DNA of 64,000 nt from Amborella trichopoda (lineage: Eukaryota; Streptophyta; Magnoliopsida; Amborellales; Amborellaceae). Where the stretch lies: positions 1,508,325-1,572,324 of the forward strand of contig NW_006499973.1 in NCBI RefSeq assembly GCF_000471905.2, written 5' to 3'. This document shows positions 46,958 through 58,134 of the stretch, one piece after another (position 1 is the stretch's first letter; the number at the start of each line of letters is the position of its first letter). The position numbers and the translations under genes were made by a program. The notes beneath the pieces were generated by a model, which was not told the origin of the DNA, ran no database searches, and was given only the letters and a program-made list of their open reading frames with translations.

Positions 46958-47744
46958 TGGTTAGGTGCCTCGATCTCGCCCTCCGAATCTTGGAGGACCA
47001 GGCGGTGCGCATCTCGGGTTTTGGGGGAGATCCAGGATGTTCATGAGATTGCTCTCTTGGGAATCTCGTTCGAAAACAGTGGCAGGTGTTACCAACTGGT
47101 GAGAGAGGAATTTTAAAGGTGGGTTGGGGACTTACTCGGCCTGATTCGCGTGGACACCCTCTTAGATCATGAAGATAGCCCTCCAATAATAAAATTGGTT
47201 TAAAATCGCCTTCCTTAGCTCTTATTCTTCTTATTTTCTGCTTTTCTGCAATCACACATGTATATAGCACAGGTTATGGGACAGGTGGGTCATACCTCAC
47301 CCTTTTTCTCTCTGAAGAACGTACACGAGCATGCCCATTCAAAAAGAAAGAAAGACGGAGAGAGAGAAGAATTTGACCAAGCGAGAGGATCAGAGCAGTG
47401 ACTAGGCTGGTGGATAATTGGCCTAATGTTGTAGCAAAACGGGCTCGGTGACTAAGATTGGCTCACGGGATCACTACTAGATGTTATTACCAATATTGAC
47501 CAGCTAAGCATGATGGTCGGTCTGTCGTGGCAGTAAAGCTGGTCAAGTGATCCTGGGGCAACAACATTACGGCTAGACGACATGGCTACCATGAGAGGTT
47601 AACCTCAATCCCTCTTAATTGAACGAAGGAGTAGCACAGTAGGGGTTAAGAGAAGAAGGGAATAGACAAAAGGAGAGAGAAGAACGAAGAGAGAAGAGCG
47701 AAGAAATGAGAGGATAAAAGAGAGAGAGAGAGAGAAAGACGGCA

Positions 47745-48535
47745 TAGTCGGGGCTAAGCATCATCGATTGTGTTAGAAGAAGAAAGAAAAAAAATCAGTC
47801 GGTGCTAGGTTTTAGCGACTGTATTAGAATAGAAGGGACGAAGAGAGAGAAAAAGTAGCCGACGCTAGATTTCACCGACTGACAGAAAAAGAGAAAGAAA
47901 ACTAGTCGACGTTAGATCTTGTTGACTGAGAGAAGAAGAGAAGAAAACCAGTCAGTGTTAGGTCTCACCAACTGATAGAAGAAGAGAGAGAAGACCAGTC
48001 AGCGCTAGATCTCATTGACTGACAGAAAAAGAGAGAGGGACCAGTCGGTGCTAGGTTTTGTCGACTGACAGAAGAAGAGAAAAAAGACCAGTTGGCATTA
48101 GGTTTTGTCGACTAATAGAGGAAGAGAGAGAAAACCAGTCAGTGCTAGGTCTCACCGACTGACAAAAGAAAACAAAGAAAACTAGTCGATGCTAGATCTT
48201 ATCGCCTGAGAGAAGAAGAGAGAGAAAATCAGTCGGCACTAGGTCTCACCGACTGACAGAAGAAGAGAGAGAGGACCATTCGGTGCTAGGTTTCACCAAC
48301 TGACAGAAGAAGAGAGAGGACCAGTCGGCGCTAGGTTTCACCGTCTAATAAAGGAAGAAAGAGAAAACCAGTAAGCGTTAGGTCTTACCGACTGATAGAA
48401 AAAGAGAGAGAAGATCAGTCGGCATTAGGTTTCATCAACTGATAGAGGAAGAGTGAGAAAACCAGTTAGCACTAGGTCTCGCTAACTGACAGAAGAAGAG
48501 AGAGGACCAATTGGCGCTAGGCTTCACCATTTGCA
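47745..48535 (-). repeat. Hairpin minisatellite, unit ~47 bp, ~17 copies (Tat-2 3' LTR)
   Basis: The plus-strand unit is roughly CCAGTCGGCGCTAGGTCTCA, CCGACTGACAGAAGAAGAGA, GAGA. AGTCGG and CCGACT can pair as a short stem. Some units keep pairing after substitutions: AGTCA with TGACT near 48000, AGTTAGC with GCTAACT near 48470 and AGTCGAC with GTTGACT near 47905. Others have lost it. Confidence 0.85.
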
Positions 48536-48579
48536 TTAGACGGGGACGAATGGAGATAGAGATGCGAAGAGAGGATGAG

Positions 48580-48750
48580 AGAGAAAGAGATAAAGATGAA
48601 AAGAGAGGATGAGAGAGAAAGTCAGAGAAGAGAGAAAGAAGAGAGAAGAAGAGAGAGAAAGAGAGAGAAGAAGAGAGAGAAAGAAAGAAGAAGAGAGAGA
48701 AAGTGAGATAAAAGAAGGAGAGAGAGGAGGAGAGAGAGTTGCCTACGCGA
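48580..48750. repeat. GA-rich tract in the Tat-2 3' LTR
   Basis: GAGA/AAGAG low complexity, paralleled at 62810-62965 in the 5' LTR. Confidence 0.9.
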
Positions 48751-48890
48751 AGGGTACCGACCCTTTTCTTCTTTTTCCTCTCTCACTCCAAGACGTACTC
48801 ACAGGCTCAAGCAAGGAATCAAATTTTTTATTCAAGCTTCAAATAATCAACAGAAGGCCAAGAGGTCTATTTACAATGAGGCAGTGCCTG

Positions 48891-48900
48891 TTTATATAGA
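48891..48900 (-). promoter_or_regulatory. LTR TATA box (Tat-2 3' LTR)
   Basis: The minus strand reads TCTATATAAA. The same element is at 63124-63133 in the 5' LTR. It is about 1.29 kb from the U3 end at 50184. Confidence 0.65.
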
Positions 48901-50184
48901 ATTTTTCCCAAACATAGGTGGACTAATCAAAATTAAACCTAATTATTGAAAAGTAAGATTTAGTTGAACTAAAAGGAATTCTAAAAAGGGTAAAAAAGGA
49001 CTATTTTGCCCCTGCCTAACAATGTGTGGAATTTCAGAGCAGTCCTTGTTGCTTCCCGAGAACTTACATGATCTTCCGTGGTTGACCCGGGGTTGTTCTG
49101 ATGCCCGTTTGATCGAAAGATTATTGTTTCTTATAGGGCATGACATGGCGATCATTTTGATAACAACTTTGAGCCATGAATCATGTTTTTGAGCCATGAT
49201 CACGAGACTTGAAATTTGTTTGAATCTTGGAAACTTTGGATTGATAGTGCGCTCATTCCTTGATTTTTTTTATATAATTTTTTCATCATAGCGCACTAAG
49301 CATGCCACCACGATCGTGTGGCAACAAACGAGACACGATTTGGAGCCTCAACGAAGACTTTGTAACTTTTGAGTTTTGGCTGGAATCTGGAATTCGACAG
49401 CTGGAATTTCAGCTACTTCATCGGCTTCGTGCATGAAATATGACCTTCCATCATGTACGGGGTATGGACCAATGATAGCTCTGGACCTTACATACACAAT
49501 GTAATTGGTTTCGCATTGATTCATTGGGAGAGCTTCGTGATTTGGTCCATCGAGTGAGGCATGTCGCTGTTGAATTTTCTGCAATTTCTCCACGAATCAG
49601 CAACTTCTCTCTAGCTTTTCTCCTTGCTCGGACATCGTCACATATCGAATTGTTTGTCATAAGACAAATACACTCACCAAATTTGGGAGCAATCCGACTT
49701 GGAACGAGTGAGTTACGGGCCCTGAAAGTGACTGCCCGTGACTGTAAAAATAGCCACCTTTAATGGTGTCTTGTGCAGTGAGGCCACATGAGAATAGTGT
49801 GCAGCCCCTCTTGTTTCAATGTTTTTCTCATATCTTTATCCTAGAGTGTCCGATTAAGCTGAAACTTGACCCATAGGGGTTTTCAATCATGCCGGATCTA
49901 ATGGCTGTGGTCTTACAATATTTTGCTACACTGAAAATATGGTTCAAGTTGTAGGGTCCGTTTTAAGGTGTTAGAGACCAATTTTGCTGAAATTGTTTCT
50001 TTGTGTTCACTACCTTAAACATGTCAGATCGTAGCGAAACTTGGCAGGTGATCTTTTGAAGTACTGATGACGATCTTGAAGAATTCTGGTCCATTATGAG
50101 ATTGTTGGGAGTTTTCACTATTTTGTAGGCTTTATTGACCTGCTTCCTACTAGGGACCAAGGTGCTGAAAAATACGTTCAAACA

Positions 50185-50197
50185 ACTTGCCCCCTCG
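50185..50197 (-). promoter_or_regulatory. Polypurine tract of Tat-2
   Basis: The minus strand reads CGAGGGGGCAAGT immediately before the LTR's TGTTTGAACG. It primes plus-strand cDNA synthesis. Confidence 0.65.
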
Positions 50198-50487
50198 ATT
50201 GTTGTGCTTCAAGAGAAGTAAGAAGGAAAATCATTCAGAAAGTTTCCTTTGGCTTTTACTTTTTTTCTTTCCTAGCTACAGGACCACGTGAATGCCGAGG
50301 GAATTCATGTAATGGTGTAACTAGGTTGCGCAAACGTAGGGATGCATTGTTCGTGGGTCTCTCTATGGAGGCTTTAGGGGGAGAAGAGAATTTTTTGAGG
50401 GATCTTGTCAAAGTACTCCCCCTCGTGCGGACTGTTTGTGATTTTGAATCTGAGGTATTTTGTACGAACCTCATCAGTCAGAATCGG

Positions 50488-50507
50488 NNNNNNNNNNNNN
50501 NNNNNNN
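50488..50507. other. Assembly gap (20 N)
   Basis: Twenty N at the left edge of a 36-bp tandem array, probably an unresolved repeat end of unknown size. Confidence 1.
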
Positions 50508-50930
50508 CTACACCAGGTGTGTGTCTAGACCGAGGTTGTGCAGTTTAGGGTCGTGCAGTATGGACCGAGGCTGTGCAGTCTAGGGTCGTGCAACACGGAT
50601 CTAGGCTGTACAGTTTAGGGTCGGACCAAGGCTGTGCAGTTTAGGGTCATGCAGTACAGACAGAGACTGTGCAGTTTAGGGTCGTGCAACATGGACTGAG
50701 GCTGTGCAATTTAGGGTCGTGCAGCACCGACCGAAGCTACACAGTTTAGGGATGTGCAGCATGAACCGAGGCTATGCAGTTTGGGGTCGTGCAGTACAGA
50801 CCGAGGCTATGCAGTTTAGGGTCGTGCAACATGGACCTAGGCTGTGCATTTTAGGGTCGTGCAGCACAGACCGAGGCTATGCAGTTTAGGGTCGTGCAAC
50901 ATGGATAGAGGCTGGGTCGCCATGTAGGTG
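50508..50930. repeat. Tandem repeat, unit ~36 bp, ~11 copies
   Basis: The unit is GGCTGTGCAGTTTAGGGTCG plus TGCAGCA(C/T)GGACCGA, with few changes between copies. A weaker relative is at 39180-39475. Confidence 0.93.
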
Positions 50931-51833
50931 GAGCTCCATGGGGAATAGGTCTGTAGATGGCGATCCGACTCCCTGGGGATAAAATGGTTAAGGCCATTCA
51001 CAAACTAAAGGCTTAGATGGAATGGTGACCTGATGAAGGTTGGTCAATAGAGGTAGACCTCATTAGGATTTAAAGGAGGTTAGCGTACTCTTTGGAGAAT
51101 TAGCTTATGAAGATAACCCAACTTCCTGGGGATAAGATAACTTGGTGTACAACAGACCCACCGGGAATTGAAGAGGTAAGAATGACCCTAACTCCACTGG
51201 GGATAATGGGCTACAGTATGGGTGTGACTCCTACTGGGGGATGAGGGACAACACCTGACTCCATTTGGTAAGTCACGGTTTGGGTGCAACAGCCCATGTG
51301 TAACTCCATTGGGGATGACACATCATGGCTTGGGTGCAACTTCACTAGGGATAATGTTAGGTAATACACTACTTGAAATATGTCTGATGCCATGTGTAGC
51401 GCTAATGGCCTATTGCGAATATTCAACCGGCGCTGAGTTCTCACAACATAACTGGCACTGGGTTGTTAAAGATTCAGCTGGCATTGTGAACGACCCGTGA
51501 TGTTATCTAAAGTCAACTGGCGCTGAGTTAACCGATGGTAGGGTCGTTTCTGGAAACACACCCGATGTTAAGTCAACCGACGCTAGGGTTGTATTTGAAA
51601 ACTCACCCGGCACTAAGTCAATCGTTGCTAGGGTTGTATTTGAAAACTAACCTGGCGATAAGTCAACCGACGCTATGTTTTGAAATTTACACCTGGCGCT
51701 AAGTTGATCAGCATAGGGGATGAGAGTTACCTCAGGCCTCGGGTAGAGGCCTGACCCGACTCATCGTTGCTTGGCTTCCCTTGGACACAACTAGAATTTC
51801 GAGTTTGTGAGGGGCATTTGGGGGTAGCGTAGT

Positions 51834-51842
51834 CTATATAAG
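51834..51842 (+). promoter_or_regulatory. Candidate TATA box for the Tat-2 antisense ORF
   Basis: CTATATAAG followed by GGGGTAATATCTCG, facing the antisense ORF whose first conserved ATG is at 52913. The intervening 1.07 kb could be a leader with an intron; donor-like TCTGGTAAGGATTT is at about 52138. No TATA of this quality faces the other way nearby. Confidence 0.4.
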
Positions 51843-52837
51843 GGGGTAATATCTCGTTTTCCCTTATTTTTCACCAAGGGTAAAAACTTAAGCAACAATT
51901 TTCTTTAGCAATGAGGAGAGGGTGTGCCCGGTTGAAGTTTTGACAAGCAGTAAGACTTCGACAGGAGTTTTGTAGGGAAGATTCTTCGGCAAAGAGCAGG
52001 ATTCCGGCAAGGGTATTGCAGAGAAACCTTCGGCGTGTGGACTTCGATCAGAATTGGCGAAGTTGCAGATAAAGTAGCAGGGAAAGGAGAATCCTCCTGG
52101 ACGCAAAAGAGAGGAAATTTCGGGTGCAATTTTCCTTTCTGGTAAGGATTTTTAGGGATTTCCCGATGATTGTGGAAGTTTTTCGGCACTACTCGTGGTG
52201 CTACAGAAGTTTTCGGGAACTTAGGGGAAGTTTGCAGGAGTTTTCCGGTGAGGTTCTGGTGACACTCAAGCTAAAAACACAAGCAGGAAAGTTCTTTAGT
52301 GGGTTTTCGGCCATATAGGAAATGTTTCGGTGAGAGATGAATGGTCGCTGGAGGTGGGCCGTATGATTGTAGGAGGTGAACTGTCATGGGGAAGGCGTAT
52401 GGTTGGTGCAAGTTTAGCCTTTGTCCTTGGAAATCATACGGTTATCAATCGCTCGTGTGTGAGGCGGCGCCAAAAGATGTGGAGACGGTTGTCAGTCGGT
52501 GTAGCTAAGTTCGAGGTGTCATGGCTATGATTCGTGGTATGTGTGAGAGATTCGATAACAGCCGACGTTGGCTTTGGACAAGCACAACCATTGTTGGAGT
52601 GTTGACAACCTAAACCAGTGCTAAGCCCTGAAAGACTCAACCGGTGCTAGTTAACTGGTGCTGAGCACTAAAAGACTCAACCGGCACTGAGTGTTGAAAA
52701 ACTTAACCGGTGGTAGTTGTTGAGGCTCAACCCGCGCTGGGTACTGAGAAGCTCGACCGGCACTTTTTCAAACTCACCCGGCGCTAATCGTTAATACGCA
52801 AGTAGCGTTGAGCATTGAGAAGCTCACCTGGCAATAA

Positions 52838-55800
52838 GTGTTTGACAGGCTCAACAGGTGCTGTTCCAGTGCCTTAGCAGCTTTTGGGAGTGAACCACTA
52901 AGCTCATTTGTAATGGCTGGTTCTTCTTACCAAATACCTTATGTGAAGATGCTTCCAACGGAAGGAGAAATCGACGCCCATGATTTTACGGGTGAAGTTT
53001 TATCAAGGGGTGAACCCATTTGGCTGACCCAACCAGTGTGCGAACTAGAATGGCCCCTTAGTGTTACATTCATTACTGACCCCGTATGCTTTGAAGTGCG
53101 GGGGGGGGGGGCAATGATGGCAACGTCTGTATTGAAGAAGGGATCGCACTTCGTCATTGTATGCATTGAAACATAGCTTCCGGGGAGAACCTGCCCACCT
53201 CGGTGAAACAAATGGTCCAGGCGAAGGGATTACTTAGGTGGTCGGCAAAAGGCCTCCGGATTCAGGAGAGCACCAATATCAGAAGGGATACGCTTTCTGG
53301 ATTGCTAAGGTATTGGCTTTGTATGGAAGCACTCTTGAGCGTGCTTCGCTATTAGCAGCAGTCTAGTGTTCAAGTAGCTACTACAAGTAGCTACTACGAT
53401 CGTTGCTCCAATACAGTAAAGGTATTGTTGGAGACGTGGAGTCATTTAAGCAATACTTGGGTTCTTGGTCATGGCGAAGCGAGAATCTCTTTACTAGACC
53501 TTCACTTCATTGGAGGTCTCTCAATGATCGGGGCTATGTATGATGAGTTTGTGCCCTCAAACTCAGTCATCTTTGGTGGTGTTAACTTGGGGGGTGAAGA
53601 GCCGCTGGCCAGTCTTCCAAAGATCTTTGAGGCTTATCAGTTGATTGTAGGCCAATCTACCAATGGGAGGGTCACCTTTACAGAATGGGTGAAATTATTT
53701 TGCGGGGATTATCCTGAGGGCGGTCAGGGTACTCCAAAGGGAAAAGGGAACGCAGTTGCAAAAGAGACACCTCCCATATATCAACTCGAGATCGACGATG
53801 ATCGTGTCTTCTTGGCCTCCTACCTGGCCTTACTCTTGTGCAAATTCATGTTCCCTAACTTGGGGGACGACATTCGTCTAGGGGTACTATACGTGGCATG
53901 CGATCTGATCAGGGGTGTGAGTATGCCCTTGCTCAACCAGTTCTGTGCAACATATACCATGGCTTGGGGGCCATCTCCCATGGAAAAGCTTATAAGGGTA
54001 AAGAGGGAGGGAACGACATCGTAGGAAGAGAAGCTTTTCCATGAGATTTTAAAATTCCGTTCCCTATGCATTATGTGTACGAGTGATTAGGGGCTTATTT
54101 TCCTGACACCTACGTCAAGCATTAGTGCTCAAAAAATAAATTGTGGCCCTCTCTGATGAATATTGCGAACCAGAGGGCTATCTTCCATACCCTAGGGGAA
54201 GGTCGGGGTCTATTTGGGAATGATTCTTTGAACATGAGGAGAGTCCCTTTTCCGGTCAAGAGCTTTACTGATTGTGCTTTCGCTGATGAATTGGGGAAGG
54301 AACTGGATGGTTCCCCAACAACGATTAAGGAACTCATGCTCATGCTGAGCATCAGTGGGGGAGTCTTACCTTATTGGACTCCACACAGTGCCCGGTTGGA
54401 GGGGTATTTCCCTCACCTCGTCGCCAGTCAACACGGGCTTGACCAAGGCTGCCCCTTCTCGGTATTCTTTGAGAAGTGTCGGAGTAAGGTGTATAAGGGG
54501 AGCGCGGAAGAGTTTGGAACTTTTCGAGAGTGTTGGCTGCCAAAGCATATATGGATTGCTTAGTCCATGTGTCTTGAAATGACAGAGACCAGCAAATATG
54601 TGCTACCTCACTTTGGTAGGAGAGTTCGAACAACCAAGGCATACGTGAACTAGTGGAGGGTAACCAATAAGGGCTATTGGGATAAGGATCACCCTTGGAA
54701 AGGGATGAACGGTAACTGGTCCTAGGACACCCGGCAAAGGAGGTTGGCGGATGCTCCTGCTCCGACATGGTGTTTGCCTTGGATTATCCCTCTAACTGGC
54801 AAGCTTTGGGGCTTCCACGCGAGATAGCTGCTGATGAGGCCTCGTCAGAGTTCCTTGCAATGAAGACGATGATTGGGATTGTCTTTGACAATCTTAGCTC
54901 GATCTTCGAATGGGATGAGGGGCGATAAGTCCCTTGTTCTAAGAAGCGTCCATGACATGACTTGAACATCCTAATCGGGAGCAGTCCCCACAGAAAATTG
55001 GCTGAAGGGCCTTCTCAGGGAGGTGGATCTAAGGCGACAGCTCCTACTCCAGGGGGGGGAAAGAAAAGAAAGCACCTGACTACTGCGGACACTCTTGCAA
55101 CATCTTCAGCTAGTAAGCGTATTCGGAGGTGGAAGAGCGACAAGCTTCCTATGGTGTCAGAAACAGGAGGTAGGCCTTCCTCTTCTGATCTTTTAAGAAT
55201 TCTTCTAGTATCACCCTTTGTGCTTCCTGAACCATCTTCTAATTTTGCTAAAATTTTTTCTTTCTCATCAGAAATTGAGGCAGACCATTCTGACAACTCT
55301 GAGCCTATTGACATTGGTTCTGATCGGGAGGGGACTCCTGATCTTAGGGAGACACCCTTAAGTCTAGGGGTAGTTTCTGAGACTGAGGTGGCTCGGGTGG
55401 AGACTGAAGAGGATGAAAGCCCTCAAGCAACTGCTCCAGATAGGGGCCATGTTATCGATTTGGCCTCCACGCATGAGGAGTTTAGTGCCCTGACCGAGGC
55501 AGGGGCTATGGCTCGAGGAGAAGAGCCTGAAGTTGATGACGTGCTCGAGCACCAAGAGGTTGCTGCTCCCATGGTCTCGAGTCATGAAGATGGGGGGACT
55601 GAGTTCTTTGTGGCCAAGGTTCTAGCTGTTGAAGGTGAGGACCAAATGGAGGAAGCCATTGCTAGAGATGAGTCGGTGGAGGAAGGCCAAAGTGAAGAGG
55701 CTTTTCCTGAACTTGGTGATGCTAAGGTGTCAGTTCAGGAGGGTGAAGAGCAAGGGGAACATGTTTCTCTACAGCCTGTTGGGACAACAGTAGAGGTCCC

Positions 55801-56675
55801 CATAAGAGGGGTCAAGACGGCGAGGTTGGCATCGAAGAGCCCGTGCAGATTGAGGTCGGGCTGCCTATGAGCCTGAAGGGCAAGAAGTTCTAGTCTTTTT
55901 CCTATTTCAGAGGAGCCATTGGCTCAGATGGTTATCACTTCAACAAGCCCTGTCCTTGAGGTCGAGGTGTTTTCTGCTATGGTGGCCTCGGTAGCACCAT
56001 CCAGGCCTGTTTTTGGTGGTGTGTCTAGCATGATTGAAGGCAAGTTTAGAGCAAGCCTTCAAGGCTTGAGGGAGCTACCTTTCGACGAGCTGGGAGAAGG
56101 TTTGGCTAGGCTGAGGGAATTCGCCGAGACTTCTACGGTCGGGACGGCGCCAGAGGTGCTTTCCCATTTTGATGCAACTCTAAATGAGTTGGAGAACTGG
56201 TGGTTGGGAGTGCTATATTGTGAGGAAGAAACTAGAAGGGTAACCTCCTTGGAAGAGTCGATCTTGCGCAATCGCGAGAAGATAGATGCATGTATTGAGA
56301 AGAAAGCCTTGATAACTGTGCCAACAGGACCTCAAGAGAGAGGCACAAGGGAGCTTCAAGAGAATGATCGAAGTCAAAGAGACGATGCAAATACTGAAAT
56401 AGGAATTCACGGGCCTCGAGACGGAGATGGCTCAAAGGAAGGCCATGGAGGCCTCTTTGGTTGCAGATTTGTCCAAACTCGATTGCACAATTGAGTCGGA
56501 AACTGTGGCGATGACAGAGGCGACTCAAACAATGGCGGAGCTGAAGGCATGTGTTCAAGGCATCGATACTTCTCCTGAAGCACTCAACGTAGAGATCAAT
56601 AAGATGATTGATCGTTTTTTAGCATGTCGTTGCCCTTTTTTTTTTTTCAGTACTTGTAAAAGTTTTGACAGATGA
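52838..56675 (+). pseudogene. Plant-mobile-domain-like antisense ORF of Tat-2 (decayed)
   Basis: The likely original start is the ATG at 52913 (MAGSSYQIPYVKMLP). Frames are broken at 53174, around 54022, after 54563 and at 55868. Conserved blocks are LEWPLSVTFITDP; LDLHFIGGLSMIGAMYDEFV (about 53500-53560); FLASYLALLLCKFMFP followed by a DDIRLGVLYVACDLIRG stretch (about 53810-53920); and LLNQFCATYTMAWG. This pattern matches the aminotransferase-like plant mobile domain known from plant transposons and MAIN/MAIL1 proteins. 54962-55870 encodes a 302-residue acidic, Ser/Glu-rich region with a basic KKRK patch. 55919-56675 encodes a Glu/Arg/Lys-rich, probably coiled-coil C-terminus. It runs opposite to protease and gag and ends tail to tail with them. 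Function unknown. Confidence 0.65.
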
Positions 56676-57759
56676 ATTAAGCGCTTCTTTTTTTTATTGA
56701 CTTTACTGCATGATTTCATTCTCTCTTTACTTTTGCTGCACTTCATGTGATTCTTCTTAATGCCTTGTGATACTTTCATTATCCCAAGAGGCTAATATCC
56801 TAGGCCTTGTTTAGCCCCATGGTGGGCTGCCGCAGCTTGGATAGCTTTGAAATAGGGAGTCGTTGCTTTCTGTCCTTCCAATGTCTGATTGGCCAAAAAC
56901 TCATAGTTCATTTTCCTCATGATTTGGTGAGCCTGATCGCTATAGACAGTCCAATCAGGAGGGGCCTGGGACTATGTTGGTGGCGCGTTTACTTCAAGCT
57001 CATAATAGCTTTTAGTCTTCGGCACAAACTCTTTGAGATGCTTTGAAGCGATACGCATGACCTTCAATTGACTCTGAAGACTGCGGACTTTGGTCCTCAA
57101 GTTTACTAGAGGATCCTGCCCTTGAGGGGGAGGAAGTTGCCCTTCGCCGAACTTCTCTCCCGAGAGGTCGGGGAAAAGTAAAATTTTTGGTTGGACAACG
57201 GTCTGAGGAACATCCTCTATAATTATAGCATTCGGACTTTGAAAAATTTTCCGTGGCAGTTGTCGCATTGCTTCGGCTTTCAAGAGTGCAATGGAGATAT
57301 GCAGGACTTTCTGATGGCCTGGCGTATAGGTGATCCTTGGAGCCAGGAATTCTATACCCATGGCTTGCTCGATCTAAAAAATAACTTCTGGTTCATTTTT
57401 CGACCAAGGTGGCTCAGAACTGAGGGCAAAAGGTGAAGACTCTTTTTCAAACGAAGAGGGAGTTTCTTGAGGGATGATGGTTGGGATGTTGGAATGAAGA
57501 GTAGTTAGGGGTAAAATTTTGCCCTACGTTTCTTCTTCCTCGAACATGTTCATTAACATCCTTCCAACATCTTCAAATCTCCATGAGACAAGGACACATC
57601 CTTGCTTGTAAACTCGTGACCTTCATCATTTGGCTTCTGAGGCGACGCTAGATCTTTGAAGTAATATTTAGCATCAGCGTAATGAATTTCGACCACATGG
57701 AACGGTCTTTTGTCAGCATAGACCGTATGTTGTCTACCATCTTGGCTATATTTGAAGCA
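56676..57759 (-). pseudogene. Tat-2 protease C-terminal linker; pol deleted
   Basis: 56800-56960 aligns with the Tat-1 linker at 43180-43340 (CATAGT(T/C)CAT(T/C)TTCCTCATG, then GAT.TG.TGAGC). 57361-56972 is an open minus frame containing PGHQKVLHISIALLKAEAM and a Lys-rich end. Immediately to the left, where reverse transcriptase, RNase H and integrase should follow, only about 115 bp separate this linker from the antisense ORF's stop. The distance is about 4.6 kb in Tat-1. Confidence 0.65.
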
Positions 57760-58134
57760 CTAATGCAACATTGATGGAAGCACCCCCTGGTCATGGAGCC
57801 ATGGCCGACTGAGGAGGATATTGTAAGAAGCGTCGGTGTCGATTACTTGAAACTGGGCGTAATTATTCAGATCACCGATCTTAAAACAAAGACGTACCGT
57901 GCCAGTAGGCTTCTCCCCTAATTGGTTGAACTCTTGAACTGTGACGTGGGTCGGGGTAAGATCTTTGGATCCTAATCGAGTAAAGATCCTCCTTAGATTC
58001 AGGTTGACTGCTGACCCTCCATCTAACATAATACAGTTGATGGGGCATGCGTGTAATTCGCCAGAAATAAAGAGAGGGCGATTATGAAACTTTTCCCCTA
58101 GTTGCAGATCGTCTTCTGAAAAGGTGATTGGCAT
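57760..58134 (-). pseudogene. Tat-2 aspartic protease
   Basis: A 124-codon frame beginning PITFSEDDLQLGEKFHNRPL. The active site LDGGSAVN is at codons 37-44, then VQEFNQLGEKPTG, YNILLSRPWLHDQGV and LPSMLH. It aligns codon for codon with Tat-1 43921-44943 (codons 1-124). The usual LLGRPW is LLSRPW here, changing the conserved Gly. Past the end of this frame, a KYSQDG-like continuation exists with a stop (57759-57757). It would process Gag. Not functional as it stands. Confidence 0.75.

Larger units (their letters stand above)
46958..50184 (-). mobile_element. 3' LTR of Tat-2 (3227 bp)
   Basis: On the plus strand it runs from TGGTTAGGTGCC to GTTCAAACA (minus strand TG...CA). The first 2.6 kb is collinear with 61208-63812, starting at exactly the same base. 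There is no primer-binding site to its left, and a polypurine tract abuts its right end on the minus strand, as expected for a 3' LTR of a minus-strand element. It contains the hairpin minisatellite (47745-48535), a GA tract (48580-48750) and a minus-strand TATA box. Differences from the other LTR are mostly C/T and G/A transitions. Confidence 0.85.
50198..52837 (+). mobile_element. Tat-2 non-coding region between 3' LTR and antisense ORF
   Basis: Consists of successive arrays. 50508-50930 has a unit of about 36 bp. 50930-51370 has spaced CCACTGGGGATAATG motifs. 51425-51720 and 52560-52850 have CAACCGGCGCTGAG-type motifs about 45 bp apart. Between the last two lies a purine-rich leader-like segment (51890-52330) with TTCGGCAA and TTTTCGG repeats. 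No supported coding frame. Confidence 0.7.

Noticed and set aside
47745..48535. CRISPR-like regular array
   Set aside because: Units are contiguous tandem repeats without unique spacers, within a plant LTR.
48609..48899. GA-derived frame rich in Arg, Glu and Lys, and its counterpart at 62731-63087
   Set aside because: Translation of the GA-rich tract of the Tat LTR, open on both strands.
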